From Paracidovorax sp031843945 (GTDB taxonomy: Bacteria; Pseudomonadota; Gammaproteobacteria; Burkholderiales; Burkholderiaceae_C): a DNA stretch of 64,000 bases. Numbering within the stretch: position 1 is the stretch's first letter; the number at the start of each line of letters is the position of its first letter. The notes beneath the pieces were generated by a model, which saw only the letters and a program-made list of their open reading frames with translations, was not told where the DNA came from and ran no database searches. Shown piece after piece: positions 19,831-30,225 of the stretch. The stretch is taken from contig NZ_JAVTJJ010000001.1 in the NCBI RefSeq assembly GCF_031843945.1, forward strand, positions 682,001 through 746,000. The letters run 5' to 3'. A program made the translations under genes and the position numbers.

Positions 19831-19900
19831 TCCCCCTTCCCGGATCGCGAAGCGAGCCGAGAGAAGGGGCAAGCGGCGCAGCCGCTCAGGGGGTTGCTCT
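19831..19900. repeat. REP-like element (CCCCCTTC...CTCAGGGGG)
   Basis: Consists of a CCCCCTTCC box, a short palindrome TCGCGAAGCGAG, GAGAAGGGG, a second palindrome GCGGCGCAGCCGC, and CTCAGGGGG. The outer boxes pair, giving a clover-like folded structure. I recall similar elements in Comamonadaceae intergenic regions. The right end overlaps the last codons and the TGA of the GST gene. Confidence 0.7.
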
Positions 19901-20821
19901 CAAGACGTATCCGATGCGCGGGAAATGGACGTGCACCGTGCCGGCGCGCGGGTCGCTGCGGCGCAGCGTGTAGCGGGTGCGCGTGGCAGCCACCAGCGTG
20001 CCGGCGGTGGGTTCGGTACCAAAGGTCTCGGCGGCGATGGTGACTGCGGTGCCCAGTGCAATGCCGTGCTCGTCCTGGAACACGTCGTCGGCCAGCGGTG
20101 CGGGCTCGGAGCGCTCGGCCACAGTGATCGCGCTTTGCGCATCGAACTTCTCCATGCGGCCATGCCCCAGCGCCGCGACGCGGTCCATCCACTCCACGAC
20201 CGCCGGCGTCGCGGCAAAGATGTCGGCCATCACCGGCACGCACTGGCGCGTGAACCACAGCGGGTGGTAGGCGGCGAAGTCGGCCACGCAGGGCTCGGCG
20301 CCGAACAGGAATTCATGCTCTTCAGCCATGTGCGCGATACGGCGCAGGTACGACCGGTAGGCCGCCGTGGCGTCGCGCGGATCCAGCCGGGGCATTGCGC
20401 CGCTCATGGCCTTTCGGTCAGAAGAAAAAGCCTGCTGCGCCGCCTGCGGCAGGTTGGCGAACAGCACGCTGGCGCCGCGCGGCTGCAGGTTGTAGGCCAT
20501 GGCGGCCCAAAAGAGCGTGGTGTCGGCCCACTGCGTGAACACGCGCGCCACGCCCTTCAGGTGGGGTGGAAACAAAGGCGGCTCGGGCTGCACATGCTCC
20601 AGCACGTCGCAGATGAGCGCCGTGTCGCAGTACACGTCGGCCCCCACCTGCAGAAAAGGCGTGCGCCGGTAGCCGCCCGTGAGCGCCACCACGTCGGGCT
20701 TGGGCGCCACGCTGGGCACGATGACCGACTTCCACGCCAGTTGCTTGAAGCCCAGCGCCGCGCGGATCTTTTCAGAGAAGGGCGACGAAGGGTAATGGTG
20801 CAGGATCAGCTCAGTGGTCAT
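19886..20821 (-). CDS. Glutathione S-transferase family protein
   Basis: A 311-residue GST-fold protein. The thioredoxin-like N-terminal domain opens with LILHHYPSSPFSEKIRAALG, where Ser would be the glutathione-activating residue; GYRRTPFLQVGADVYCDTALI contains the cis-Pro and the Asp-Ser/Thr type region. The helical domain follows (EHEFLFGAEPCVADFAAYHPLW). The last 90 residues extend beyond a usual GST. GAGGAG precedes the ATG. The last four codons lie in a REP element. It heads a minus-strand set of detoxification and acyl-CoA genes. Confidence 0.8.
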   Translation of the reverse strand: MTTELILHHYPSSPFSEKIRAALGFKQLAWKSVIVPSVAPKPDVVALTGGYRRTPFLQVGADVYCDTALICDVLEHVQPEPPLFPPHLKGVARVFTQWADTTLFWAAMAYNLQPRGASVLFANLPQAAQQAFSSDRKAMSGAMPRLDPRDATAAYRSYLRRIAHMAEEHEFLFGAEPCVADFAAYHPLWFTRQCVPVMADIFAATPAVVEWMDRVAALGHGRMEKFDAQSAITVAERSEPAPLADDVFQDEHGIALGTAVTIAAETFGTEPTAGTLVAATRTRYTLRRSDPRAGTVHVHFPRIGYVLRATP

Positions 20822-20865
20822 CGCGGGCTCCTCGTGGTGATGGAAATCTGCCTGTTGGCAAGCGC

Positions 20866-21336
20866 TCAGGCTATGGCGCGCTCGCCCGGACTCCACAGCA
20901 TTTCGACATGGGGAATGCCGTCTTCCAGATATTCGGGCGACACGGTGGCAAAGCCATGCTCGCCATAGAAGCGCTGCAGATGGGCCTGCGCGCTGATGCG
21001 CACGGCCTGGCCGGGCCAAGCCTGCTGGCAACGCGCCAGGCCCTCAGCCACCAGCGCGCGGCCGGCGCCGGTGCCGCGCGCCTCGGGCGCCGTCACCACG
21101 CGGCCGATGGAGGGCTCGGGGTAGTTCACGCCACCATCCACCACCCGCAGCGTGGCCAGCAGCGGCCCGCCGGCGTGCGCGCGGCCCAGCAGGTGCCAGG
21201 CGGTCTTGTCGGCGTCGTCTGGGTCCTGGTACGGGCCTTGTTCAAGAATGAACACGCGGCAACGCAACGCCAGAGCGTCGTGCAGCGCATGCACGCCCAG
21301 GTCGTCGAACCGGGCCCAGGTCCAATGCAGTGCCAT
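20866..21336 (-). CDS. GNAT-family N-acetyltransferase, ElaA-like
   Basis: A 156-residue acetyltransferase. ElaA-type features are the start HWTWARFDDLGVHALHDALA, LRCRVFILEQGPYQDPDDAD, and the acetyl-CoA loop VVTAPEARGTGAGRALV (R/Q-x-x-G-x-G/A), then ISAQAHLQRFYGEHGF. It has no partner that tells its substrate. Its ATG shares one base with the TGA of the reductase gene upstream, so the two are coupled. An upstream extension of the open frame overlaps the reductase in another frame and is not real. Confidence 0.87.
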   Translation of the reverse strand: MALHWTWARFDDLGVHALHDALALRCRVFILEQGPYQDPDDADKTAWHLLGRAHAGGPLLATLRVVDGGVNYPEPSIGRVVTAPEARGTGAGRALVAEGLARCQQAWPGQAVRISAQAHLQRFYGEHGFATVSPEYLEDGIPHVEMLWSPGERAIA

Positions 21337-22352
21337 CAGACCAGCTTGACCAATTGCTTGCCGAAGTTCTTGCCTTTGAGCAGGCCCAGGAAGGCTTCGG
21401 GCGCAGCGGCCAGGCCGTCTGCGATGGTCTCGCGCGGGCGCAGCTTGCCGGCCGCGACCAGCCCGCCCAGTTCCTTGAGCGCCTCGGGCCACACTTCCAT
21501 GTGTTCGCTGACGATGAAGCCCTGCACCTTCATGCGGTTGATGAGGATCAGCGCCGGGTTCTGCAGCGGCAGCGGCTGGCCGTCGTAGCCGGCGATCATT
21601 CCGCACACCGCCACGCGCGCGAAGGCGTTGGCGCGCAGCAGCACCGCGTCGAGGATGTAGCCGCCCACGTTCTCGAAGTAGCCGTCGATGCCGTCCGGGC
21701 AAGCCTCTTTCAGCGCCTTCGACATGGCCTTCAGATCGCCGTTGGCACGGTGGTCGATGCACACGTCAAAGCCCAGCTCTTCGGTGGCGTACCTGCACTT
21801 GTCCGGCCCGCCGGCAATGCCCACCACGCGGCAGCCGCGTGCCTTTGCCAGCGCAGCAAAGGCGCTGCCCACGGCGCCGGTGGCGGCACTGACGACCACC
21901 GTCTCGCCCGCCTTGGGCTCGATGATCTTCACCAAGCCATACCAGGCCGTCACGCCCGGCATGCCCACGGCGCCCAGGTAGTGCGACAGCGGCACGTGCG
22001 TCGTATCGACCTTGCGCAAGGCGCCGGCGGCATTGCCGTCGACCACGCTGTATTCCTGCCAGCCGCCCATGCCCACCACCTTGTCGCCCACGGCGAACTT
22101 GGCGTGGCGGCTTTCCACCACCTCGCCCACGGTGCCGCCGATCATCACTTCGCCCAGCGCCTGGCTGGCCGCGTAGCTCTTGCTTTCGTTCATGCGGCCG
22201 CGCATGTACGGGTCCAGGCTCAGGTAGTGGTGGCGCACCAGCACCTGGCCATCGCCCAGCGCTGGCGTGTCGGTGGCAACGAGCTTGAAATTGCCCGTGG
22301 TGGCTTCGCCCTGAGGGCGGTTGTCGAGAACGATCTGTTGATTGCGGGGCAT
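21336..22352 (-). CDS. NADP-dependent medium-chain reductase, CurA/leukotriene-B4 type
   Basis: A 338-residue zinc-free MDR oxidoreductase that reduces double bonds or carbonyls with NADPH. MPRNQQIVLDNRPQGE, YLSLDPYMRGRM, VVVSAATGAVGSAFAALAKA (the dinucleotide-binding loop), IDGYFENVGGYILDAV and the C-terminal EAFLGLLKGKNFGKQLV are the family marks. AGGAG sits 7 bases before the ATG, and an interspersed repeat begins directly upstream of it. Likely role: reduction of enoyl or enone intermediates. Confidence 0.88.
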   Translation of the reverse strand: MPRNQQIVLDNRPQGEATTGNFKLVATDTPALGDGQVLVRHHYLSLDPYMRGRMNESKSYAASQALGEVMIGGTVGEVVESRHAKFAVGDKVVGMGGWQEYSVVDGNAAGALRKVDTTHVPLSHYLGAVGMPGVTAWYGLVKIIEPKAGETVVVSAATGAVGSAFAALAKARGCRVVGIAGGPDKCRYATEELGFDVCIDHRANGDLKAMSKALKEACPDGIDGYFENVGGYILDAVLLRANAFARVAVCGMIAGYDGQPLPLQNPALILINRMKVQGFIVSEHMEVWPEALKELGGLVAAGKLRPRETIADGLAAAPEAFLGLLKGKNFGKQLVKLV

Positions 22353-22366
22353 GGCGAAACTCCTTT

Positions 22367-22430
22367 TGCTATATTTATGATAGCGGCCAGCGCTTTATTT
22401 ACAAGCGCTGGAGCACGTTTTGATTCAAAT
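22367..22430 (+). repeat. Interspersed family repeat
   Basis: Copy with GCTATATTTATGATAGC, AGCGCTTTATTTACAAGCGCT and GGAG, lying just upstream of the ribosome binding site of the CurA-type reductase and so inside its leader or promoter. Confidence 0.8.
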
Positions 22431-22467
22431 TTTGCAAAGCGGCGATTTCAGACGCCGTGAAGAAGCA

Positions 22468-22893
22468 TCAGTCGGTAGACAGTGCCGTGCCCTCGCCGGG
22501 CCCTTCCGCCGCGGCGCGCCGCACGTACTTGAAGGTGCCCGTGGCATGGCTGCACGCACGCCCTTCGGCGTCGTACACCGTGCCTTCGGCGAACGCGATG
22601 GAACGGGTGCGGTGAATGAGCCGGCCCTTGGCCACCAGCGGTCCGCGCGCGGGCTGCATGAAGCTGGTCTTCATCTCGATGGTGACCACTCCGTAGTCCG
22701 GCGTCTCGCTGCGCGCGGCTGTGGCCAGCGTCACGTCCAGCAGCGCCATGGTGGCGCCGCCGTGGGTCACGGCGAACGAATTGAGGTGCTCGGGCGCAGC
22801 CTCGTAGCGCAGCTCGGACTCGCCCGCCTCCAAGCGGTGCAGGGTGAAACCCAGGTGGGTCACGAAGGGAATCTCGACACCAAAATTCAGCAC
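22468..22893 (-). CDS. PaaI-type hotdog-fold thioesterase
   Basis: A 141-residue acyl-CoA thioesterase of the hotdog fold. The helix HLNSFAVTHGGATMALLDVT carries the HGG motif of the PaaI/4HBT group, with TIEMKTSFMQPA and GRLIHRTRSIAFAEGTVYD the following strands. It would release free acid and CoA from an acyl- or aryl-CoA. Starts with GTG 9 bases after AGGAG. It lies in the acyl-CoA catabolic run. Confidence 0.87.
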   Translation of the reverse strand: MLNFGVEIPFVTHLGFTLHRLEAGESELRYEAAPEHLNSFAVTHGGATMALLDVTLATAARSETPDYGVVTIEMKTSFMQPARGPLVAKGRLIHRTRSIAFAEGTVYDAEGRACSHATGTFKYVRRAAAEGPGEGTALSTD

Positions 22894-22935
22894 GGATAGG
22901 TCTCCTGTCAGCGGGTAGTGGTCAACACCCGGAGC

Positions 22936-23727
22936 TTAGCCGCCCGTCACCACGCTCACGCCGCCGTCCACCGCCATCCACTGCCCGGTGATGTGCTTGC
23001 CCGCATCGCTGGCATACAGCAGCGCGATGCCTTTGAGGTCCTCCTCGTCGCCCAGGCGGCGCAGCGGCGCGTGCGACGCCATCTTCTCCTCCCCCAAAGA
23101 CTCGATCAGCACCGTTGCCATCTTGGTCTTGAAAAAGCCTGGGCAGATCGCGTTGACCGTGATGCCGTATTCGCCCCACTCCGCCGCCAGCGCACGGGTG
23201 AAGTTGATCACCGCGCCCTTGGACGTGTTGTAGGCGATGGTCTTCATCGCCGACGGGTTGCCCCCCAGCCCGGCGATGGACGCCACGTTCAGGATGCGGC
23301 CGCTCTTGCGCGGGATCATGCTGTGCTTGGCGATGGCCTGCGACAGCAGGAAGTAGCCGCGCACGTTGAGATTCATCACCTTGTCCCACGCGGCGGTGGG
23401 GTGGTCTTCGGCCGGGGCGCCCCAGCTGGCGCCAGCGTTGTTGATGAGGATGTCCACGTCGCCCAGGCGCTGCAGCGTCTCGGCGGCCAGGCGCTGGATG
23501 TCCGCTTCCTGCCCGCAGTCGGCCGCCACCCAGCGTGCGTCGATGCCTGCGGCCTGCAGCGTGGCGGTGGCCTCTTCCAGGTCGGGGGCCTTGCGCGACG
23601 TGATCAGCACGCGGGCGCCGGCCTCGCCCAACGCGTGGGCCATCTGCAGGCCCAACCCGCGCGAGCCGCCGGTGATGAGGGCAGTCTTGCCGGAAAGATC
23701 GAAGAGTTGCTGGACGGTTCGGCTCAT
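22936..23727 (-). CDS. SDR-family oxidoreductase
   Basis: A 263-residue short-chain dehydrogenase with TGGSRGLG (cofactor loop), NNAGASWGA, NVASIAGLG (Ser), YNTSK (Tyr and Lys) and PGFFKTKM. The C-terminal GQWMAVDGG is typical of SDRs that oxidise hydroxyacyl or polyol substrates. AAGGAG lies 9 bases before the chosen ATG (MSRTVQQLF); the frame is open 15 codons upstream without a ribosome site. Neighbouring genes suggest a substrate in acyl-CoA breakdown, unproven. Confidence 0.87.
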   Translation of the reverse strand: MSRTVQQLFDLSGKTALITGGSRGLGLQMAHALGEAGARVLITSRKAPDLEEATATLQAAGIDARWVAADCGQEADIQRLAAETLQRLGDVDILINNAGASWGAPAEDHPTAAWDKVMNLNVRGYFLLSQAIAKHSMIPRKSGRILNVASIAGLGGNPSAMKTIAYNTSKGAVINFTRALAAEWGEYGITVNAICPGFFKTKMATVLIESLGEEKMASHAPLRRLGDEEDLKGIALLYASDAGKHITGQWMAVDGGVSVVTGG

Positions 23728-23830
23728 GGGCTTGTGTCTCCTTGTGATGGCCTGTGAATCAGGTGCCGGCACATTGTGCGAGCGCTGCGGCCTGGGCCGT
23801 GTCGCGCCTTTGATAGGCGCGCCGCGCGGA

Positions 23831-25753
23831 TCAGAACGCGTCTTCGGGCAGCGCCGCGCAGGTCTGGTCGCGCTGGCGCACCACGTTCAGCCAGGCGCCG
23901 ATCTTGGGCAGTTCGTAATGATAGAAATAGCGTGCAGCGCCCATCCTGCCTGCGCTAGCAGCTATCGAAAGCGCAGCGTCGTTGCGCTGCGTGGCCAGCG
24001 CCACATCCAGCCAGACCCAGGCCAGCACGGTATGGCCGAAGGCTTGCATGTACGGCACGGCGTTGGCCAGCGCTTGCGCCGGCTCGCCCGTCGCCCAGGC
24101 CGCCTTGGTGGCCGCGCCCACTTCGGCCAGCGCACCGGCCAGCGCGTTGGCGTAGGTGGCCAGCTCGGGCTGCTGGATGGCCTGCTGCACGGTGGCGTTG
24201 ATGCGGCCGGCCAGCAGCTGCAGCCCCCGGCCGCCTTCCATCAGCACCTTGCGGCCGAGCAGGTCCATCGCCTGGATGCCGTGCGTGCCTTCATGAATCA
24301 TGTTCAGCCGGTTGTCGCGCCAGTACTGCTCCACGGGAAAGTCGCGCGTGTAGCCGTAGCCGCCGTGAACTTGAATGGCGAGCGAATTCGCCTCCAGGCA
24401 CCATTCGCTGGGCCAGCTCTTGGCGATGGGGGTGAGCACTTCCAGCAGCAGGCGCGCCTCGTCGGCCGCCTGCGCGTCGCCCGTGTGCTGTTCATCGACC
24501 AGGCGCGCGCAGTACAGGTTCAGCGCCAGCGCGCCTTCGCCGTAGCTCTTTTGCGCCAGCAGCATGCGCTTGATGTCGGCATGCTCGATCAACCGCACCT
24601 GGGGCGCGGCGGCGTCCTTGCCGGACTTGCCCGCAGCGCTCGCGCTGCCCGCCTGGATGGGCCTGCCCTGCGGACGGTTCTTGGCGTAGTCCAGGCTGGC
24701 GTAGTAGCCGGCCAGCCCCAGCATGGTGGCCGCCATGCCGATGCCGATGCGCGCCTCGTTCATCATGTGGAACATGCACTTCAGGCCTTCGCCCGGCTGG
24801 CCGACCAAATAGCCGATGGCGCCCACGCCGCCGCGCACGGGATACTTGCCCTCACCGAAGTTCAGCAGCGTGTTGGTGGTGCCGCTCCAGCCCAGCTTGT
24901 GGTTCAGGCCGGCCAGTGCCACGTCGTTGCGCTCGCCCGTCAGTGCGCCGTCTGCGTTCACCAGATGCTTGGGCACGATGAAAAGCGAGATGCCCTTGAC
25001 GCCCGGCACCAGCTTGCCATCCGGCCCCGGAATCTTGGCCAGCACCAGGTGCACGATGTTCTCGGTCAGCTCATGGTCGCCCGAGCTGATCCACATCTTG
25101 TTGCCGGTCAGGCGATAGCGCGCACCCAGCACGTCGCCATCCCAAGGGACTTCGCCGTTTGCGGCTACCGAAGCGGCCTCGTCTGCGGCTACCGAAGGGG
25201 TCTTGTCTGGGACGGCGCGCGTGGCCACGTCCGACAACGAAGAGCCCGCCTGCGGCTCGGACAAGCACATGGTGCCGGCCCAGCGGCCGTTGAATTCGTT
25301 GAGGGCAAACACCTGCTGCTGTGCCGGCGTGCCGTGCGCCATCAGCAGGTTGGCATTGCCCGAGGTCAGCAGGTTCGAGCCGATGCTGACCGACGCTGCG
25401 GCGAAGAAGCTGTTGGCCGCAGCCTCCACCGTGTAGGGCAACTGCATGCCACCCACTTCATAGTCTTGCGCGGCGCTGAGCAGGCCCGATTCGGCATAGG
25501 CGCGGCGCGCATCGTGCGTGGCTTGCGGCAGCACCACGCGCAGCGTGCCGTCCGGCTCGGTCACGGTGTGCGGCTGTTGCGTGTCGACCAGGCGGTTGAA
25601 CGGCGCGTACTTTTCGCGGGCGATGCGCTCGCAGGTGTCCAGCACCGCATCGAAGGTCTCGCGCGAATGATCGGCAAAGCGCTCGCGCGTGGCCAGCGAT
25701 TCGGCGCCGAGCCACTGGTAGAGCAGAAAGTCGAGGGTGGGACGCAGGCTCAT
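23831..25753 (-). CDS. Acyl-CoA dehydrogenase (long form) with repeat-derived segments
   Basis: A 640-residue acyl-CoA dehydrogenase of the long type with an extra C-terminal helical domain, oxidising acyl-CoA to enoyl-CoA with FAD. Visible are AGTMCLSEPQAGSSL (flavin and substrate segment), GNKMWISSGDHEL, MNEARIGIGMAATM, and the region VHGGYGYTRDFPVEQYWRD that contacts FAD. Two insertions stand out: an 8-residue tandem duplication (PSVAADEAASVAANG) and, near the C-terminus, SIAASAGRMGAARY from a degenerate interspersed repeat. A GAGG motif precedes ATG 25753, and another repeat copy lies just upstream. First enzyme of the local beta-oxidation set. Confidence 0.9.
   Translation of the reverse strand: MSLRPTLDFLLYQWLGAESLATRERFADHSRETFDAVLDTCERIAREKYAPFNRLVDTQQPHTVTEPDGTLRVVLPQATHDARRAYAESGLLSAAQDYEVGGMQLPYTVEAAANSFFAAASVSIGSNLLTSGNANLLMAHGTPAQQQVFALNEFNGRWAGTMCLSEPQAGSSLSDVATRAVPDKTPSVAADEAASVAANGEVPWDGDVLGARYRLTGNKMWISSGDHELTENIVHLVLAKIPGPDGKLVPGVKGISLFIVPKHLVNADGALTGERNDVALAGLNHKLGWSGTTNTLLNFGEGKYPVRGGVGAIGYLVGQPGEGLKCMFHMMNEARIGIGMAATMLGLAGYYASLDYAKNRPQGRPIQAGSASAAGKSGKDAAAPQVRLIEHADIKRMLLAQKSYGEGALALNLYCARLVDEQHTGDAQAADEARLLLEVLTPIAKSWPSEWCLEANSLAIQVHGGYGYTRDFPVEQYWRDNRLNMIHEGTHGIQAMDLLGRKVLMEGGRGLQLLAGRINATVQQAIQQPELATYANALAGALAEVGAATKAAWATGEPAQALANAVPYMQAFGHTVLAWVWLDVALATQRNDAALSIAASAGRMGAARYFYHYELPKIGAWLNVVRQRDQTCAALPEDAF
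23931..23970 (-). repeat. Degenerate interspersed repeat inside the acyl-CoA dehydrogenase gene
   Basis: Plus-strand AGCGCC-AT-C, then GCGCTAGCAGCTATC, aligns position by position with the family repeat in minus orientation. It is translated in frame as part of the protein. Confidence 0.6.
25158..25201. repeat. Tandem 24-base duplication in the acyl-CoA dehydrogenase gene
   Basis: GCGGCTACCGAAG occurs twice 24 bases apart (25161 and 25185), within otherwise similar flanks. The 24-base period keeps the frame and gives a duplicated 8-residue peptide (PSVAADEAASVAANG). Confidence 0.65.
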
Positions 25754-25770
25754 GAACCGTGCCTCATTGA

Positions 25771-25813
25771 GGCCGCCAGCGCCCGCCAAGCAAGCGCTGA
25801 CAGCTATTAAAAA
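25771..25813 (-). repeat. Degenerate interspersed family repeat
   Basis: GGCCGCCAGCGCC, then CAAGCGCTGACAGCTATTA, matches the family repeat in minus orientation. It ends one base from the ribosome binding site of the acyl-CoA dehydrogenase gene. Confidence 0.7.
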
Positions 25814-25947
25814 GAGAGTGAAAGAGCAATCGATGCCACGCGCTGCCAGTGGCACAGCAGCGCGGGCACGCACCGCACGGGCGTCCCCAGGTGGGCCTTC
25901 ACAGGGGCAGACACACGCGCGCCATCACGCCAGGGTCGCAACGTGCG

Positions 25948-27123
25948 TCACAGCACCTCGAACACACCCGCAGCACCCATGCCGCCGCCGATGCACATGG
26001 TCACACAGACACGCTTGGCACCGCGGCGTTTGCCCTCGATGAGCGCATGGCCTGTCAGGCGCTGGCCGCTCACGCCGTAGGGGTGGCCCAGGGCGATGGC
26101 GCCGCCGTTCACGTTCAGGCGGTCGGCCGGAATGCCCAGCTTGTCGCGGCAGTACAGCACCTGCACGGCAAAGGCTTCGTTCAGCTCCCACAGGTCGATG
26201 TCCTGCACCGTGAGGCCCAGTTTTTTCAGCACCTTGGGCACGGCAAAGATGGGGCCGATGCCCATCTCGTCGGGCTCGCAGCCGGCCACCGCAAAGCCCA
26301 GGAACCGGCCCAGCGGCTTCAAGCCGTGCTGGCTGGCGTAGGCTTCGCTGGTAACCACGCAGGCGCCGGCGCCGTCAGAAAACTGGCTGGCGTTGCCGGC
26401 TGAAATCAAACCGCCCGGCAGCGCGGAACGCAGACCGCTAATGGCCTCCACCGTCGTGCCTTCGCGCGTGCCTTCGTCCTTCGATACGGTGACTTGCCTG
26501 GTGATCAGGCCCAGCGTCTTGTCGGCAATGCCTGCCGTGACGGTGATGGGCGCGATCTCGGCATCGAACAGGCCGGCAGCCTGCGCGGCGCAGGCTTTTT
26601 GCTGGCTGCCGGCGCCGTACTCGTCCATGGCGTCGCGGCCGATGCCATAGCGCTTGGCTACCTGTTCTGCCGTCTGCAGCATGTTCCAGTAGATCTCGGG
26701 CTTTTGCTTGGCAAGGGCCAGGTCCTGGATCATGTGCAGGTTCATTTCCTGCTGCACGCACGAGATGCTTTCCACCCCGCCGGCCACATACACGTCGCCC
26801 TCGCCCGCGATGATGCGCTGCGCTGCCGTGGCGATGGTCTGCAGGCCCGAGGAGCAGAAGCGGTTGATGGTCATGCCCGAGGTGGTGACTGGCAGCCCGG
26901 CCTTGATGGCGATCTGGCGCGCGATGTTGCTGCCGGTGGCGCCTTCGGGCGTGGCGCAGCCCATGATGACGTCATCGACATGCGCGCCGTCGATGCCGGC
27001 GCGCTGCACCGCGTGCTGCACGGCGTGGCCGCCGAGCGTGGCGCCGTGGGTCATGTTGAAGGAGCCCTTCCAGCTCTTGGCGAGCGGCGTGCGGGCGGTG
27101 GAGACGATCACTGCGGAGGTCAT
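25948..27123 (-). CDS. Acetyl-CoA acyltransferase (thiolase)
   Basis: A 391-residue thiolase of the degradative type. The nucleophilic Cys is in TINRFCSSGLQTI (about residue 91), the active-site His in GGAIALGHPYGVSG, and the second Cys in VCVTMCIGGGMGAAG, so all catalytic residues are present. It cleaves 3-ketoacyl-CoA to acetyl-CoA and a shortened acyl-CoA. AAGGAA precedes ATG 27123. Downstream of the FadB-like gene in the same direction, forming the usual beta-oxidation pair. Confidence 0.92.
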   Translation of the reverse strand: MTSAVIVSTARTPLAKSWKGSFNMTHGATLGGHAVQHAVQRAGIDGAHVDDVIMGCATPEGATGSNIARQIAIKAGLPVTTSGMTINRFCSSGLQTIATAAQRIIAGEGDVYVAGGVESISCVQQEMNLHMIQDLALAKQKPEIYWNMLQTAEQVAKRYGIGRDAMDEYGAGSQQKACAAQAAGLFDAEIAPITVTAGIADKTLGLITRQVTVSKDEGTREGTTVEAISGLRSALPGGLISAGNASQFSDGAGACVVTSEAYASQHGLKPLGRFLGFAVAGCEPDEMGIGPIFAVPKVLKKLGLTVQDIDLWELNEAFAVQVLYCRDKLGIPADRLNVNGGAIALGHPYGVSGQRLTGHALIEGKRRGAKRVCVTMCIGGGMGAAGVFEVL

Positions 27124-27178
27124 GTGCAAATTCCTTGTTCTGTCGGCGAGGGCAATGGCGGATGCGGAGCGTGGGCGT

Positions 27179-29278
<2,100 letters not shown>

Positions 29279-29314
29279 GCGGTCGGTCCCCTTGTGCTTT
29301 GGTGGAAGTAAATA

Positions 29315-29330
29315 GAACGATCGTACGTTT
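29315..29330. promoter_or_regulatory. Possible operator upstream of the FadB-like gene
   Basis: GAACGATCGTACGTTT contains an 8-base palindrome ACGATCGT overlapping a second CGTACG palindrome, in the leader of the fatty-acid gene. Fatty-acid operons in this order often carry such an ACGATCGT-type site for a TetR-family repressor. This is inference only, no regulator gene is adjacent. Confidence 0.35.
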
Positions 29331-29426
29331 TTTTGCTGGAGGCTGGAAGTTCAGCCCCCGCGCATTTGTCTCTGGCGGGACAAGCCGGGCCCCATGCCGC
29401 GCAACGCCGCGACACCCAAGCAGTAT

Positions 29427-29489
29427 TCGCTATAATTTTTATAGCTATCAGCGCTTATAAATAGGGCGCTAGAGCCCTATTTGACTCAT
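29427..29489 (+). repeat. Interspersed family repeat
   Basis: Full copy with TATAATTTTTATAGCTATC, AGCGCTTATAAATAGGGCGCT and AGAGCCCTATTTGACT. It stands in the 250-base gap between the FadB-like gene and the stop of livF. Apart from it and the operator-like palindrome I see nothing else in this gap. Confidence 0.88.
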
Positions 29490-29528
29490 AAAACTACAGC
29501 AGGTGCGGAAAGAGCCCGGGGCATGGGC

Positions 29529-30224
29529 TCAGACCTCCAGCCACTCCTTGCGCACGTAGCTGTTGGCGCGCAGTTCGTCGGGCGTGCCGTTGAAGACGAT
29601 GCTGCCGTGCCCCATCACGAGCGCGCGGTCGGAGATCGTCATGGCGATGGTGAGCTTCTGCTCGATCAGCAGCACCGATACGCCCCGCGACTTGATCTTC
29701 ATGAGGTACTCGGCCACCAGCTCGACGATCTTGGGCGCCAGGCCCTCGGTGGGCTCGTCGATGATGATGAGTTCGGGGTCACCCATCAGCGTGCGGCACA
29801 GCGTCAGCATCTGCTGCTCGCCACCGGACATCACGCCCGCCTCGGTGTGCTGGCGTTCCTTCAGGCGCGGAAACATCTCGTACATGTCGTCGAAGCCCCA
29901 GCGGCTGCCTTTGCCCTTGCCCTTCTGGCCCAGCAGCAGGTTCTGGTGCACGGTCAGGTTCGGAAAGATGTCGCGGCTCTCGGGCACGTAGCCGATGCCC
30001 CTGTGCGCGATCTCGTAGGCCTTGCGGCCCTGCAGGCTCTCGCCCCGCCATTGCAGGCCGCCTTCCCAGGTGACCAGTCCCATGACGGCCTTGGCGGTGG
30101 TGGAGCGGCCCGAGCCGTTGCGGCCCAGGAGCGCGACGATCTCACCAGGCTGCACGTCGAACGAAACGCCGTGCAGCACGTGGCTCTTGCCGTAATAGGC
30201 GTGCAGGTTGTCGATCTGGAGCAT
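29529..30224 (-). CDS. livF: LivF-type ABC transporter ATPase with Arg in the Walker A motif
   Basis: A 231-residue ATP-binding subunit of a branched-chain-amino-acid-type importer. The Walker A motif reads GRNGSGRSTT (34-43), so the invariant Lys is Arg40; the codon is CGC on the coding strand. The signature MSGGEQQ (132-138) and Walker B LIIIDEPTEGLAP are intact, as is the LivF C-terminal region. It lies one base after livG in a five-gene importer set (livFGMH and binding protein). The substrate is probably a carboxylate rather than an amino acid, as an acyl-CoA ligase gene adjoins. Confidence 0.9.
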   Translation of the reverse strand: MLQIDNLHAYYGKSHVLHGVSFDVQPGEIVALLGRNGSGRSTTAKAVMGLVTWEGGLQWRGESLQGRKAYEIAHRGIGYVPESRDIFPNLTVHQNLLLGQKGKGKGSRWGFDDMYEMFPRLKERQHTEAGVMSGGEQQMLTLCRTLMGDPELIIIDEPTEGLAPKIVELVAEYLMKIKSRGVSVLLIEQKLTIAMTISDRALVMGHGSIVFNGTPDELRANSYVRKEWLEV

Positions 30225-30225
30225 G

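Noticed and set aside
23366..25810. A very long open frame opposite the acyl-CoA dehydrogenase
   Set aside because: It is antisense to a well-marked gene, and its His/Arg/Gly-rich product is typical of GC-rich shadow frames.
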